From: Candidatus Nitrotoga sp. SPKER
GTDB taxonomy: Bacteria > Pseudomonadota > Gammaproteobacteria > Burkholderiales > Gallionellaceae
Reading direction: 5' to 3'
Assembly: GCA_003402285.1 (NCBI GenBank)
Contig: QFXG01000031.1
Location: 62,001-126,000, forward strand
DNA length: 64,000 bases
Shown here: piece by piece, positions 56,351-64,000 of the stretch
Layout of the letters: each line of letters opens with the position of its first letter
Numbering within the stretch: position 1 is the first letter of the stretch
Program-made: the position numbers and the translations under genes
The notes under the pieces: model-generated
Databases searched by the model: none
What the model saw: only the letters and a program-made list of their open reading frames with translations
What the model was told of the DNA's origin: nothing

Positions 56351-57006
56351 TGGTGAACGTCACGTCGCGTATCACATTGGCCTGTGTGCTTGTTTTACTG
56401 GTGCAGCAAGCCAGCGCGGAAACGGTACTGGAAAGATCAAACCGCATTCTCCAGGAGATCAACGAGCGCGTTGTTAATCAATACCGCGCGCCCGCACCTA
56501 ATGTAACCGCATTGCCTCAACCTGCGACCACCGCAAACCCGGAAGACGTGGCAAAGCAATTCCACCAGCAGCCCTTGCAAACAAAGCTAGCAACACCAGA
56601 GATGATGATCTTTGTGTCGTTCTCGATGCCGCGAGAGAGTTTGCTGCGCATTGTTGAACAGTCGGAAAAAACCGGTGCGCGACTGATTTTCCGTGGTTTC
56701 AAAGGCGACAAAATGACCGACATGTCAAAGCGCATCAGCGCGCTGCTAGGCAATCATCTTGTTGAAGCAGTCATCCATCCGCCCGCGTTTACTCAGTTCA
56801 AAGTGAATCAAGTGCCTGCACTGGTGCTCGCCCAACCCGACGCTGGCGACAAACTGGACAGCGGCTGCGCTCAACCGGATCGGTACGTGAAGGTTACGGG
56901 CGACGTAAGCCAGGACTACGCACTTGAATACATCGAGCGCACTTCACCGCAATGGGCGGCGACTGCACGCTTTTTTGGCGACAAAGACAAAATGGGTAAT
57001 CAATGA
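56350..57006 (+). CDS. trbC: F-type transfer protein TrbC
   Basis: 218 residues with signal peptide (LACVLVLLVQQASA). The TrbC_Ftype domain MIFVSFSMPRESLLRIVEQS and KTGARLIFRGFKGDKM, with VNQVPALVLAQP, has a thioredoxin-like shape without a CxxC. It works with TraW in pilus assembly. The start overlaps traU and the stop overlaps the next gene (ATGA). Confidence 0.92.
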   Translation: MVNVTSRITLACVLVLLVQQASAETVLERSNRILQEINERVVNQYRAPAPNVTALPQPATTANPEDVAKQFHQQPLQTKLATPEMMIFVSFSMPRESLLRIVEQSEKTGARLIFRGFKGDKMTDMSKRISALLGNHLVEAVIHPPAFTQFKVNQVPALVLAQPDAGDKLDSGCAQPDRYVKVTGDVSQDYALEYIERTSPQWAATARFFGDKDKMGNQ

Positions 57007-57746
57007 GAGTAGGGTGCAGAAAGTTTGCCATGGTCTTGTATCTGAGTGGCGCAATCCCGCTGCTGTCACACGCCGTTACACCCGTGGAGCAGGCGTTTAT
57101 CGATGGTCAAGCGACCGCGCAAAGTGCCACACCCAGCGCATCGACAAACATCACCAACGGCACGATAGCGACTACGGTCAACAGCTTCAATTCGAGCTAC
57201 TACAATTACAGCAGTACCGCGCCAGAGGCTGGCTATTTCATGGGGGGAAGCGGAGACACGATTACACAAGGGGCGGGGAAAGTGACCGCCTGTCAGGCCG
57301 GCCCGGTCAACCCAAACGCCTTCCTCCAGCAAAACTGCGAAGCCATCAATTACATGGCGCGCAATCCGACAACGCGACCGCAGTTCACCCTCCCCCCGGG
57401 CGATCCGAATGTCACAAGATCGAGAATCATAGAAGCCAATCCCGGAACACTGGCAGCAACATCATTGGGGTATGCCAGTCCATCCGCAATCGGGGCTTTT
57501 ACCGGATGCACGACTCAAACCATCACCAAGCCGCCAACCTATACCACCGAAGTTTGTAACGAGTATCTGAGCACAACCAGTCACATGTGTATTGTCGGGC
57601 GCACGATTGTGGTGGATGCCGATGCCAACTATCAATGCAGCCAGACAGCAAAAAGCTACGAATCCCTGAGTTGTCGGCGAGGTGCCTCGACGGTAAGCAC
57701 CTGGACGTCCAACGAGTGCGTCGTCTTGCAACAGCGAGCACAGTAA
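57003..57746 (+). CDS. traN: TraN-like protein, N-terminal part (split gene)
   Basis: 247 residues with signal peptide (VLYLSGAIPLLSHA). The layout AFIDGQATAQSATPSASTNI, GTLAATSLGYASPSAIGAFT and CTTQTITKPPTYTTEVCNEY is that of the N-terminus of the mating-pair stabilisation protein TraN, which in most elements is one protein of 600-1000 residues. Here a stop is followed at once by a second gene holding the Cys-rich C-terminal part. The split may be natural or caused by an inserted palindromic repeat at 57804-57860. Confidence 0.75.
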   Translation: MRVGCRKFAMVLYLSGAIPLLSHAVTPVEQAFIDGQATAQSATPSASTNITNGTIATTVNSFNSSYYNYSSTAPEAGYFMGGSGDTITQGAGKVTACQAGPVNPNAFLQQNCEAINYMARNPTTRPQFTLPPGDPNVTRSRIIEANPGTLAATSLGYASPSAIGAFTGCTTQTITKPPTYTTEVCNEYLSTTSHMCIVGRTIVVDADANYQCSQTAKSYESLSCRRGASTVSTWTSNECVVLQQRAQ

Positions 57747-59488
57747 TGAAGTTGCTAGCGTTAGTGGTTCGGTCATTAAACAGATTGAAATCCGTATTGA
57801 AATCCGTTCGTGGTGAGCTTGTCCAACCACCTGTCTCTTCGACAACCTCGGGGTGCACGGCACACTATTTATTGGTCGGCTCTGTAGTGATCATTCTCGT
57901 TATGGTGCTCTGCGGTCGGGCAATTGCCGCTGATTGTCGGCTGGCAAGTTCCACTTGCGTCGATAGCACGGCCAGCAAAACGATTGCCGGTGTCACGGTG
58001 ACGCTGGCCGAGGTTGGCGGTTGCTGGGAGTATCAGGACACCTATACCTGCATCAAACCCAACGCTGTCGATTATTGTTCAGCCTTCAGGCAAATTTCAG
58101 GGTGTTGGCAAATCAGCTCAACGTGTGCGGTTACCGACACCACGTTTGGCACTGGTTGCATGCAATGGGATAACACATGGCGGTGTGGCAACCCGGCGTT
58201 ATCCACGCCGCCGAACACACTAAGAGTAGCTGATAGCTATACCATTGTGACCGACACCCTCAATAACACCCAGTGCCAACCTTACGCAAACAGCCCGACC
58301 TGCGCGATTGCGTCGCACATCTGCGTTGAGCCAGCGGCAACACGCATAATTAACGGATTGCCGGTGTACAAAGACTGCTGGAGCTGGCAAGACAACTATT
58401 CGTGTCTGGGGACGCCGCAAACGGACTGCGGCGCATTGCAGTCTAGAGGATGCGCGCTCAACACATCGCAATGCCTGACAACAGCACTCAACAACCAGTG
58501 CAGCCTTACCGAAAAAACCTATCGCTGCCTAAGCGCATCCGGATCGTCTTCCACCGTTGCAGATTGCGGTGGAAACACATACTGCACAGGCGGCAACTGT
58601 TTCAATACCGGTCATGTGCCGGACACGGACTTTGCTCAAACAGCCGCCATGATGGAAGTCACGCGACAAGCCGGAAATTACATGGATGCAGCGAGCCTGC
58701 GTATATTTGGAGGGCAGGGATCCAGTTGTAAAAAATCACTGTTTGGATTGGTTAACTGCTGCAAGCCGAGTGGAGGTGGTGCGGCGCTAAACAATGCTTC
58801 CGTCATGGGATATGCCGTGAATGCCGGTGGGCAGACCCTGAAATATGGCAGTAGTTACATGTACGACACGTTGTTTGACAACTTTCATATTGTGAGAGGA
58901 TTGGACTCGGTGCTTGCATCAACCCCGGTCGGATCACTCGCCGGTGGGTCGTCGATGCCATTCAGTCCGGCCTTTTCGCTTTACGGCTTTACCGCAACGT
59001 GGGGAGCAATGCCAGGGGCACTGGGTTCTTTCGGTGGGATCAGCTTTGCATTCGACCCCACCTCACTCGCGATCCAAGTAGGACTAATGATTCTTCAGGA
59101 ACTTCTATCGTGCGACCAACCAGAAAAAATGCTCGCCATGAAAAAAGGGCAGAACCTTTGTCGTTACACAGGGAGCCATTGTTCAATAAAGATACCAATT
59201 ATTGGCACATGTTTGCAGACAACGGAAAGTTATTGCTGTTTCAATTCCCGTTTGGCAAGAATTATCAATACATCAGGCGGCGTGCAAATTGGTAAACCTG
59301 TCACGGACTGCACAGGCTTCACCCCAACCGAGTTTTCCAGTCTGGATTTTTCGAGAATTGATCTTACCGAATTCACCAACGAGATAATGGCGAACGTAAG
59401 AATGCCAAGCGCAACCATTATCAATACCGATAGCGCCGCCACCATGCAGCGCAAGCTGAATAACTACTACACGCGAGGTCGTCAATGA
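57746..59488 (+). CDS. traN: TraN-like Cys-rich mating-pair stabilisation protein, C-terminal part
   Basis: 580 residues, starting in the stop of the previous gene (TAATG). After a basic 35-residue leader there is a hydrophobic signal/anchor (YLLVGSVVIILVMVLCGRAI) and then a Cys-rich extracellular region of TraN type (GGCWEYQDTYTCIKP, SGCWQISSTCAVTDT, KDCWSWQDNYSCLG), ending with the conserved CSIKIPIIGTCLQTTESYCC. It should stabilise mating pairs at the outer membrane. The leader residues SVRGELVQPPV are encoded by a REP-like repeat, so the present start region is secondary. Confidence 0.85.
   Translation: MKLLALVVRSLNRLKSVLKSVRGELVQPPVSSTTSGCTAHYLLVGSVVIILVMVLCGRAIAADCRLASSTCVDSTASKTIAGVTVTLAEVGGCWEYQDTYTCIKPNAVDYCSAFRQISGCWQISSTCAVTDTTFGTGCMQWDNTWRCGNPALSTPPNTLRVADSYTIVTDTLNNTQCQPYANSPTCAIASHICVEPAATRIINGLPVYKDCWSWQDNYSCLGTPQTDCGALQSRGCALNTSQCLTTALNNQCSLTEKTYRCLSASGSSSTVADCGGNTYCTGGNCFNTGHVPDTDFAQTAAMMEVTRQAGNYMDAASLRIFGGQGSSCKKSLFGLVNCCKPSGGGAALNNASVMGYAVNAGGQTLKYGSSYMYDTLFDNFHIVRGLDSVLASTPVGSLAGGSSMPFSPAFSLYGFTATWGAMPGALGSFGGISFAFDPTSLAIQVGLMILQELLSCDQPEKMLAMKKGQNLCRYTGSHCSIKIPIIGTCLQTTESYCCFNSRLARIINTSGGVQIGKPVTDCTGFTPTEFSSLDFSRIDLTEFTNEIMANVRMPSATIINTDSAATMQRKLNNYYTRGRQ
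57804..57860. repeat. REP-like palindromic pair at the traN split
   Basis: CCGTTCGTGGTGAGCTTGTC CAACCAC (57804-57830) is followed by an inverted, diverged copy CTTCGACAACCTCGGGGTGCACGG (to 57860). This is the common bacterial REP/BIME type known from many beta- and gammaproteobacterial genomes. It lies within the first 40 codons of the second traN gene and encodes the peptide SVRGELVQPPV. Such repeats are usually intergenic; here one sits inside a translated frame. Confidence 0.75.
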
Positions 59489-59883
59489 TCGTTACAAAAT
59501 GCCTTATCACCATTGCGACAATCACTCTGTTGGCAACTGCGGCAAACGCAGCGGAAAGCGTTAGCGTGAAGGTGTTGCTCATGCAGGCATTGAATGCGCC
59601 AAATGGCGCAGCCAAAGGGGTTGTAGAAGGCAAAGAAGCAGATGCAATTCACGCTGCAACCGGCGCGTCCGTTCCAATCAGAGCGGAGGTATCAACAATC
59701 AAGAAATTTAACCAGGAAGGGTGTAGCCGCCTTGCGGTTAAATTAATTCAGCCTAACACGCCAACCAAAGAGGGCGGTAAAACGGACTTTGCGTTGAATT
59801 ACGAACTGAATCTATGTCGAAACGGCACGCCGCCGAACGAGGGGATGGATTTGGGGAAGGCCGCAAAGATTCTGGGCAATTGA
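59485..59883 (+). CDS. Hypothetical periplasmic protein at the end of the transfer block
   Basis: 132 residues with signal peptide (IATITLLATAANA). The mature part (ESVSVKVLLMQALNAPNGAA, then IRAEVSTIKKFNQEGCSRLA and YELNLCRNG) has two cysteines that may form a disulfide. No family is recognised. It overlaps the traN stop by four bases, so it belongs to the traI-traN operon and may be a pilus or stability accessory. Confidence 0.6.
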   Translation: MIVTKCLITIATITLLATAANAAESVSVKVLLMQALNAPNGAAKGVVEGKEADAIHAATGASVPIRAEVSTIKKFNQEGCSRLAVKLIQPNTPTKEGGKTDFALNYELNLCRNGTPPNEGMDLGKAAKILGN

Positions 59884-59897
59884 CAATGACAATAGAG

Positions 59898-59920
59898 AAA
59901 GATATATTTAGTATATCTTT
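59898..59920. promoter_or_regulatory. Inverted repeat operator of the mazF-like pair
   Basis: AAAGATATA and TATATCTTT are perfect 9-base arms around TTTAG. It ends 19 bases before the antitoxin start and would overlap its promoter, as expected for an autoregulatory site of a toxin-antitoxin operon. Confidence 0.65.
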
Positions 59921-59939
59921 ACCGTTTTTCGAGAATATC

Positions 59940-60215
59940 ATGACGACTACAGCGAAACCAGATCAACTATTACTCCGTTTCCGGTCAACCGACACGCAGA
60001 ACGGCATCAGCCGTTCAACCGTGGAAAAATTGGCTGAATATCTCGGTTTCACAGGGGAAACGCAAGTTATTCACTATGCGTTGCGCAAGCTGGCGAAGGA
60101 AGTGCTGCCAGCCTATGAAGCCGACGATGGCGAACTAACGCCGACACAGTTGGCCGCAATTCGCAAAGCGGTACCCCAAGGCCGCGCAAAATCGGTCAAA
60201 TCGAGCTTGTTCTGA
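59940..60215 (+). CDS. Putative antitoxin of the mazF/pemK-like pair
   Basis: 91 residues, from the ATG at 59940. The N-terminal part (LLLRFRSTDTQNGISRSTVE, KLAEYLGFTGETQVIHYALR) looks like a ribbon-helix-helix or helix-turn-helix dimer, unlike MazE or PemI. The C-terminal tail (LAAIRKAVPQGRAKSVKSSL) is likely the toxin-binding part. The gene leads the pair, three bases before the toxin. Identification rests on context. Confidence 0.65.
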   Translation: MTTTAKPDQLLLRFRSTDTQNGISRSTVEKLAEYLGFTGETQVIHYALRKLAKEVLPAYEADDGELTPTQLAAIRKAVPQGRAKSVKSSLF

Positions 60216-60218
60216 GGT

Positions 60219-60635
60219 ATGGGGAAACATTGGTGGCCGGCTCCGGAAGCAGGCGAAATTGTATGGTGTCACTTCCCGGAAAATAAGGGAATCAAGCCGG
60301 GGCCGAAGCCTCGGCCTGCTTTAATCATCAAGGTATTTGACGACCAAGCGCCCCATTTCATTGTATTGGTGGCCTATGGCACCAGTCAGAAAACTGACCA
60401 ACTCCGCTCAGGAGAATTTCTTATCGCTGATCGCGAGACGGCGGCGTACCAACTCGCAGGCTTAAGCTACTCGACAAAATTCAGTTTCCATAACACAGTT
60501 GAACTGCCATACAGCAGCGAATGGTTCAAGGTGCCACCCGCTGCACCAAACGGTCAAACACCAAAGCTCGGTGTGCTTCATCCAAGTTTGATGCAGCGTG
60601 TACGTGCCGCTTGGGAAGCGGCTCAAACAGGTTGA
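60219..60635 (+). CDS. MazF/PemK-like endoribonuclease toxin
   Basis: 138 residues. The PemK/MazF SH3-like fold starts with EAGEIVWCHFPENKGIKPGP and KPRPALIIKV, the typical first two strands with the conserved Pro-Arg-Pro; the last block LGVLHPSLMQRVRAAWE is helical. Longer than MazF (about 110) by a central loop. It would cut mRNA at short sequences. The operator upstream and the preceding small gene complete the system. Confidence 0.8.
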   Translation: MGKHWWPAPEAGEIVWCHFPENKGIKPGPKPRPALIIKVFDDQAPHFIVLVAYGTSQKTDQLRSGEFLIADRETAAYQLAGLSYSTKFSFHNTVELPYSSEWFKVPPAAPNGQTPKLGVLHPSLMQRVRAAWEAAQTG

Positions 60636-60687
60636 TGCCAGGCAGAGTTTCCAATAGCGATGAGTCCTATTCCTATGGATTCGATGG

Positions 60688-60890
60688 TCATTTGCAATCC
60701 ATTCTCTCCCTAAGTTCCTTTCCGGCCTTGAAGTGCGGCACATACTTGGCTGGTACTAACACTTTGCTGCCCGTCTTTGGATTGCGCCCTGTGCGTAATG
60801 GCCTGTAATTGAGAGCGAAGCTGCCGAAGCCACGAATCTCTATACGGTCTCCCTTTGATAGCGCATTGGACAAGGTATCAAGAATTGGTT
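60688..60890 (-). pseudogene. Truncated ihfB (integration host factor beta) fragment
   Basis: The 61-residue frame [51 protein letters not shown] is the C-terminal two-thirds of IHF-beta/HU. The N-terminal third including a proper start is missing; [11 protein letters not shown] can just be read before it. Without the N-terminal helices it cannot dimerise, so it is a remnant. It suggests that an ihfB-carrying segment once was part of the element. Confidence 0.85.
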
Positions 60891-61112
60891 AAAGATCTAC
60901 CAGATAAATCTGATGTGGCGCAAGATTGAAATAGTGACCGATACTTGGCTGCCATCGCAACAGCAGCAATGAAGGAACCAGCCAACTAGCTATAAGGTGG
61001 CCATATCGATAGTTACATTTCCTCGAACGTGTTTCTCGAACGAGATGTTCGCGCCATGTACTTTCCAAGAATCGATGTGCTCAGTCATTGGTTTGTGCTG
61101 CCTGCTGATAAA

Positions 61113-62213
61113 CTAAGCTGATTTATCTATTAAATTCACATCCGTCGCCCATTGTGATTTGTATTTTATATTTTGCTGTATCTGTTTCATGGCATCGGTT
61201 ATCTGATCTCTAACGGATCGAGTGTCAGATATGGTAATCGTCCATGTGGCCAACCAGAAATCTTCCTGTTGTGTTTTGAGCACTTTTTCAACGCATTTGG
61301 TGACATCTTCCTCATTTGACAGATCGATTTCTTCTTCAGAATAATTTACGATGAATTCAATCGCATCAACAACAAATTGGTTCATACACGTCAAACCGAC
61401 CTTGCTCAGCAGTTTGCAATCTTTCGAAAAAGCATTCCCCCAGTTCTTTTTTATTGCATTCCAGAGGGTCAGAAAAAAGTCTAATAACATATCTTCATCC
61501 TCAATGGCTCTCATGTTCTTGGATTGAATATATGCGATGGATGATTCGATTGAAGCGGGTATTATCCATCGATTTTCTTCTGCAATATCAGGCAGTGATA
61601 ACAGCCCCTTGAATGGACTTCCTTCAACCTCATTTGCCCAGCCAACATAGCTAACTTGTCGACTCAGGCTTAATCGTGCTGAACGCAGCCGAGTTTCAAG
61701 CTCCTGATCAGAGCAGTTTATGGTGAGGGCTCGAATATGATCTGGAGAAACTTTGGATACTTTATTGTTAATGACAATGAACTGGAATGCTTTTTCGTCA
61801 GTGCTGGCCCCGAGTATTGCAACCACAGGAACGACAGTGTTGGGATTGTATGCATTCATTCCATATAATCGATGCTGCCCATCAATGACCAAAGCTTCAG
61901 CAGATTTGGATTCATCGATCTCTAAGGTATGAAGCCCAGTCACAACATCGTTAGATATCTTGAAAACATCATTGGATAACGCAATAACAATGGCTGTCGG
62001 AATAATGTTCCTTTCATCCTCCACCATAAATTTGGTGATTCCTCTAACTCGGAAATCATTTCTAGCTCGCTGTATTCCATCTTTCCTTTCAGGAGAAAGA
62101 CTAGGGATAGTTACCCAATTCAACAACTCGCCAACGGGCGCGCTAAAAATACACGTTTCAAGCGATTGTTCGCTGTTGCGTTGTTTAAATTTGATACAAC
62201 AATAATTTTTCAT
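61113..62213 (-). CDS. DGQHR-domain protein (DndB/DptB-like)
   Basis: 366 residues from the ATG at 62213, which lies nine bases after the HNH gene stop. The hallmark EALVIDGQHRLYGM sits at residues 107-119. DGQHR proteins include DndB, a regulator of DNA phosphorothioation, and are related to ParB-like folds. IDESKSAEALVI and EKAFQFIVINNKVSKVSPDH are also typical. Here it ends an operon after an HNH nuclease and a DptH-like ATPase, a context that supports a role in phosphorothioation-linked or similar defence. Confidence 0.88.
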   Translation of the reverse strand: MKNYCCIKFKQRNSEQSLETCIFSAPVGELLNWVTIPSLSPERKDGIQRARNDFRVRGITKFMVEDERNIIPTAIVIALSNDVFKISNDVVTGLHTLEIDESKSAEALVIDGQHRLYGMNAYNPNTVVPVVAILGASTDEKAFQFIVINNKVSKVSPDHIRALTINCSDQELETRLRSARLSLSRQVSYVGWANEVEGSPFKGLLSLPDIAEENRWIIPASIESSIAYIQSKNMRAIEDEDMLLDFFLTLWNAIKKNWGNAFSKDCKLLSKVGLTCMNQFVVDAIEFIVNYSEEEIDLSNEEDVTKCVEKVLKTQQEDFWLATWTITISDTRSVRDQITDAMKQIQQNIKYKSQWATDVNLIDKSA

Positions 62214-62221
62214 TGGAGAGC

Positions 62222-63058
62222 CTAAATTGTGCAATTAAAAAAATCTACGGCGTCATCTGGATGCTTGTGTTTTATTGACTTCCCCATAGCCCCAACTTTG
62301 AGCGCAGCTTCTTTTAGAGTAATCTGATCATCGCAGGCCCTGCGAAAAATATTCCGTCTATGCATGGCAATCTTCATTTTATACTGAATCCCTTTATTCA
62401 AATCCTCAGCGGTCGGTGATGGACTCAATACAAAAGAATGAACGTGTGCATCTTGCCATAGAAGGGTAGATCCCTTTGCGTGGTTACAAAGAGCGCATGC
62501 GGGCAACAGGTTCTCTGCAGTGCTGTCCCCTCCGAAATTTCTGGGCCAGATATGCTCGTACTGAACCTGGGTGGTTATATCTTCGGTTAACAGCTCAAGC
62601 TTACGGTCGCAAATATAACAATAAATGGGTTTGTATTTGGGAGTCACTAATAGTTTTGTGCTCGGATTGACCTGCTTCCTGGTGCTTAATGCCGCTGAGA
62701 GAGATAGAGAAATCAGTTTGTTGATAGCCTCTTTATTCTGACGATCAATGGCAATTTCCATTTGAGTTTGAAGATACCGTTTCATTTTTGGTTGTTGTTG
62801 TTCTTGATTGAGGGAGTAGTCCTCAATTAGATGAACGGCTTTTTTGATAAGACGCGCCATAAGATTAAAACAGTACACACCAATGTAGTATTCGGCCAAA
62901 TCATCTTGGCGGTTGCCTATTTGTAAGTGACTTAATTGGTAAACTTGACTCTTCGCTTCAGATGGAATGAACTGTTTCGCTATGTGCTGAAATAAAAATT
63001 CACCTTGTGTTGAGGGGTGAAATCCGAACAAATTTTCGTTAACCTTTATCTTAGGCAT
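62222..63058 (-). CDS. HNH endonuclease of the Dpt-like locus
   Basis: About 278 residues from the ATG at 63058, overlapping the end of the ATPase gene. The HNH motif is complete: Cys147-Cys150 (IYCYICDRK), His169 (YEHIWPRNFGG), Asn183 and Cys188-Cys191 (ENLLPACALCNHAKG). N-terminal 130 residues are helical and unrecognised. It could be the nuclease effector that cuts invading DNA in a locus that otherwise contains recognition and translocase proteins. Confidence 0.9.
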   Translation of the reverse strand: MPKIKVNENLFGFHPSTQGEFLFQHIAKQFIPSEAKSQVYQLSHLQIGNRQDDLAEYYIGVYCFNLMARLIKKAVHLIEDYSLNQEQQQPKMKRYLQTQMEIAIDRQNKEAINKLISLSLSAALSTRKQVNPSTKLLVTPKYKPIYCYICDRKLELLTEDITTQVQYEHIWPRNFGGDSTAENLLPACALCNHAKGSTLLWQDAHVHSFVLSPSPTAEDLNKGIQYKMKIAMHRRNIFRRACDDQITLKEAALKVGAMGKSIKHKHPDDAVDFFNCTI

Positions 63059-64000
63059 GACGTTCTTGTAATTCCCAGAATGCCAAGTCGCGAATCTTCT
63101 GGAACTTCTTATTGCCATCGATGAAGATGCTGTAGTGTTTTTCCAGTTTGCGGACGCTCTCCATCAAGGTTTCCTGCTCGGACTTATCGTCCGTGTTGAA
63201 TATGGATTTGATGTCGGCGTTCTTTATTTCCGATACCCGATGTATGACCCAGGTCAGAACGTAGCTGGCGTAATTATTCTCGCCCGTTTTGAAGTGGGTG
63301 ATGTCTTGGGTGGAAAGAATGATGCCGACACCGTATTCGCGTCCCTCTTTGAGTATCTTGCGCAACGATGAAAAATCCTGCGACATGAAGTTGTCAGCTT
63401 CGTCCACGAATATCATTTTAGTGATCTGGCGAAAATCTCCCTGGACGGCCGGTTTCCCTTTCTTCTGCATTTGGGAGTAGAATAGATCTAGGGTCAGGGC
63501 AACGACGAGGTTCTGGATCTGGGGCGAGTATCCCGCCAACTCGATGACGGTCACCCTCTCGATGAGATCGTATAGGCTTGACACCTTCGATGGATCGCTC
63601 TCGAAAATCTGGTAACTGGTCAGGCTATCCAATGCCGCATAAAGCGAATCTTCTTCCACCTTCTCTTGGTTTACGAATAGCTCCCAGATGTCTTGGATCG
63701 TCGGCGCGGGTCTGCTCCAGGTCGAGGCGTCGGACCTGCTGATTCCGGCAAGTTCGTAGGCGTCGAGAATCATCTTGCGAAGACGCAACTGCTGCTTTTG
63801 CCCAAGATTGAATGCGCGTGCCATGGTTTCCGCGAATCCGGTGGCGGTATGAACGGGCAGCATCGGCATGTCACCGTACAGGCTCAGCGGGTTGTAGGGC
63901 AATCCGTGCAGTCGATATTTCTTGGCTCCGGTGGCGTCGATGAAGGCATCATCGACGTAGTCCGACTTGTAATCGAATATGAGCATTCCGATCGGTAGCC
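63051..64000 (-). CDS. dptH: DptH-like HerA/FtsK ATPase, C-terminal part (runs off window)
   Basis: About 316 codons, open to the right window edge, so the N-terminus and probably Walker A are outside. The visible part has LIFDYKSDYVDDAFIDATGA, Walker B ITKMIFVDEADNFMSQ, then RKILKEGREYGVGIILSTQD and YVLTWVIHRVSEIKNADIKS with the ending LEKHYSIFIDGNKK. This is the pattern of DptH, the translocase of phosphorothioation-dependent restriction. It is the first visible gene of an operon with the HNH and DGQHR genes. Without the rest of the locus the Dpt assignment stays likely, not certain. Confidence 0.82.
   Translation of the reverse strand, partial: LPIGMLIFDYKSDYVDDAFIDATGAKKYRLHGLPYNPLSLYGDMPMLPVHTATGFAETMARAFNLGQKQQLRLRKMILDAYELAGISRSDASTWSRPAPTIQDIWELFVNQEKVEEDSLYAALDSLTSYQIFESDPSKVSSLYDLIERVTVIELAGYSPQIQNLVVALTLDLFYSQMQKKGKPAVQGDFRQITKMIFVDEADNFMSQDFSSLRKILKEGREYGVGIILSTQDITHFKTGENNYASYVLTWVIHRVSEIKNADIKSIFNTDDKSEQETLMESVRKLEKHYSIFIDGNKKFQKIRDLAFWELQERHA

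Overview
The window looks like the chromosome of a betaproteobacterium (moderate GC, guaB-guaA pair, chlorite dismutase, DUF1566 proteins; Nitrosomonadales or Gallionellaceae would fit, but this is a guess). A large integrated conjugative element starts directly behind guaA and runs off the right edge.

Layout. 1-7.2 kb is ordinary chromosome: a VOC protein, two tandem DUF1566 proteins, a small membrane protein coupled to a lipoprotein hydrolase, then guaB and guaA. At 7.2-8.7 kb lie the guaA terminator, a cluster of ATGGTATC-type repeats and a P4-type tyrosine integrase. 8.6-13.3 kb is the control region: AlpA, BRO-type antirepressor, an XRE repressor with two look-alike promoters, a winged-helix protein, and a pair resembling FlhD and FlhC, i.e. 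the SetCD/AcaCD type of transfer activator known from SXT/R391 elements and IncC plasmids. 13.3-27.4 kb is the first F-type (MPF_F) type IV secretion block: slt, an OmpA-like lipoprotein, traA, L, E, K, B, dsbC, V, C, trbI, traF, H, G.

27.4-39.3 kb is cargo. A chlorine-stress module (trx, msrB, chlorite dismutase cld, ECF sigma factor and DUF1109 anti-sigma) is followed by an ORF-less group II intron, vapBC, a HigB toxin with an antitoxin fused to a Zn-protease domain, a chimeric gene ending in a RelB/StbD-like tail in front of relE, a pentapeptide-repeat membrane protein and a decayed type IIL/IIG methyltransferase. 39.3-45.2 kb is a plasmid-like backbone: ParM and a putative ParR, a 28-bp perfect palindrome, RepA, five iterons, a MobI-like protein, TraD, a DUF4400 protein and a YdjM-like protein. 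45.3-51.3 kb is a defence island: AbiE and a 1419-residue NACHT-like NTPase with a C-terminal PD-(D/E)xK-like motif. 51.8-59.9 kb is the second transfer block: S26 peptidase, MOB_H relaxase TraI, traW, traU, trbC and traN split in two. 59.9-64 kb has a MazF/PemK-like toxin-antitoxin pair, an ihfB fragment, and an HerA/DptH-like ATPase, HNH nuclease and DGQHR (DndB-like) protein on the minus strand, truncated by the window edge.

Together the genes describe an element that can integrate at guaA, conjugate with an F-type machine and a MOB_H relaxase, and possibly replicate and partition like a plasmid. It carries a chlorite/hypochlorite-protection island, several toxin-antitoxin systems and at least three defence loci. 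The second att site was not found in the window.
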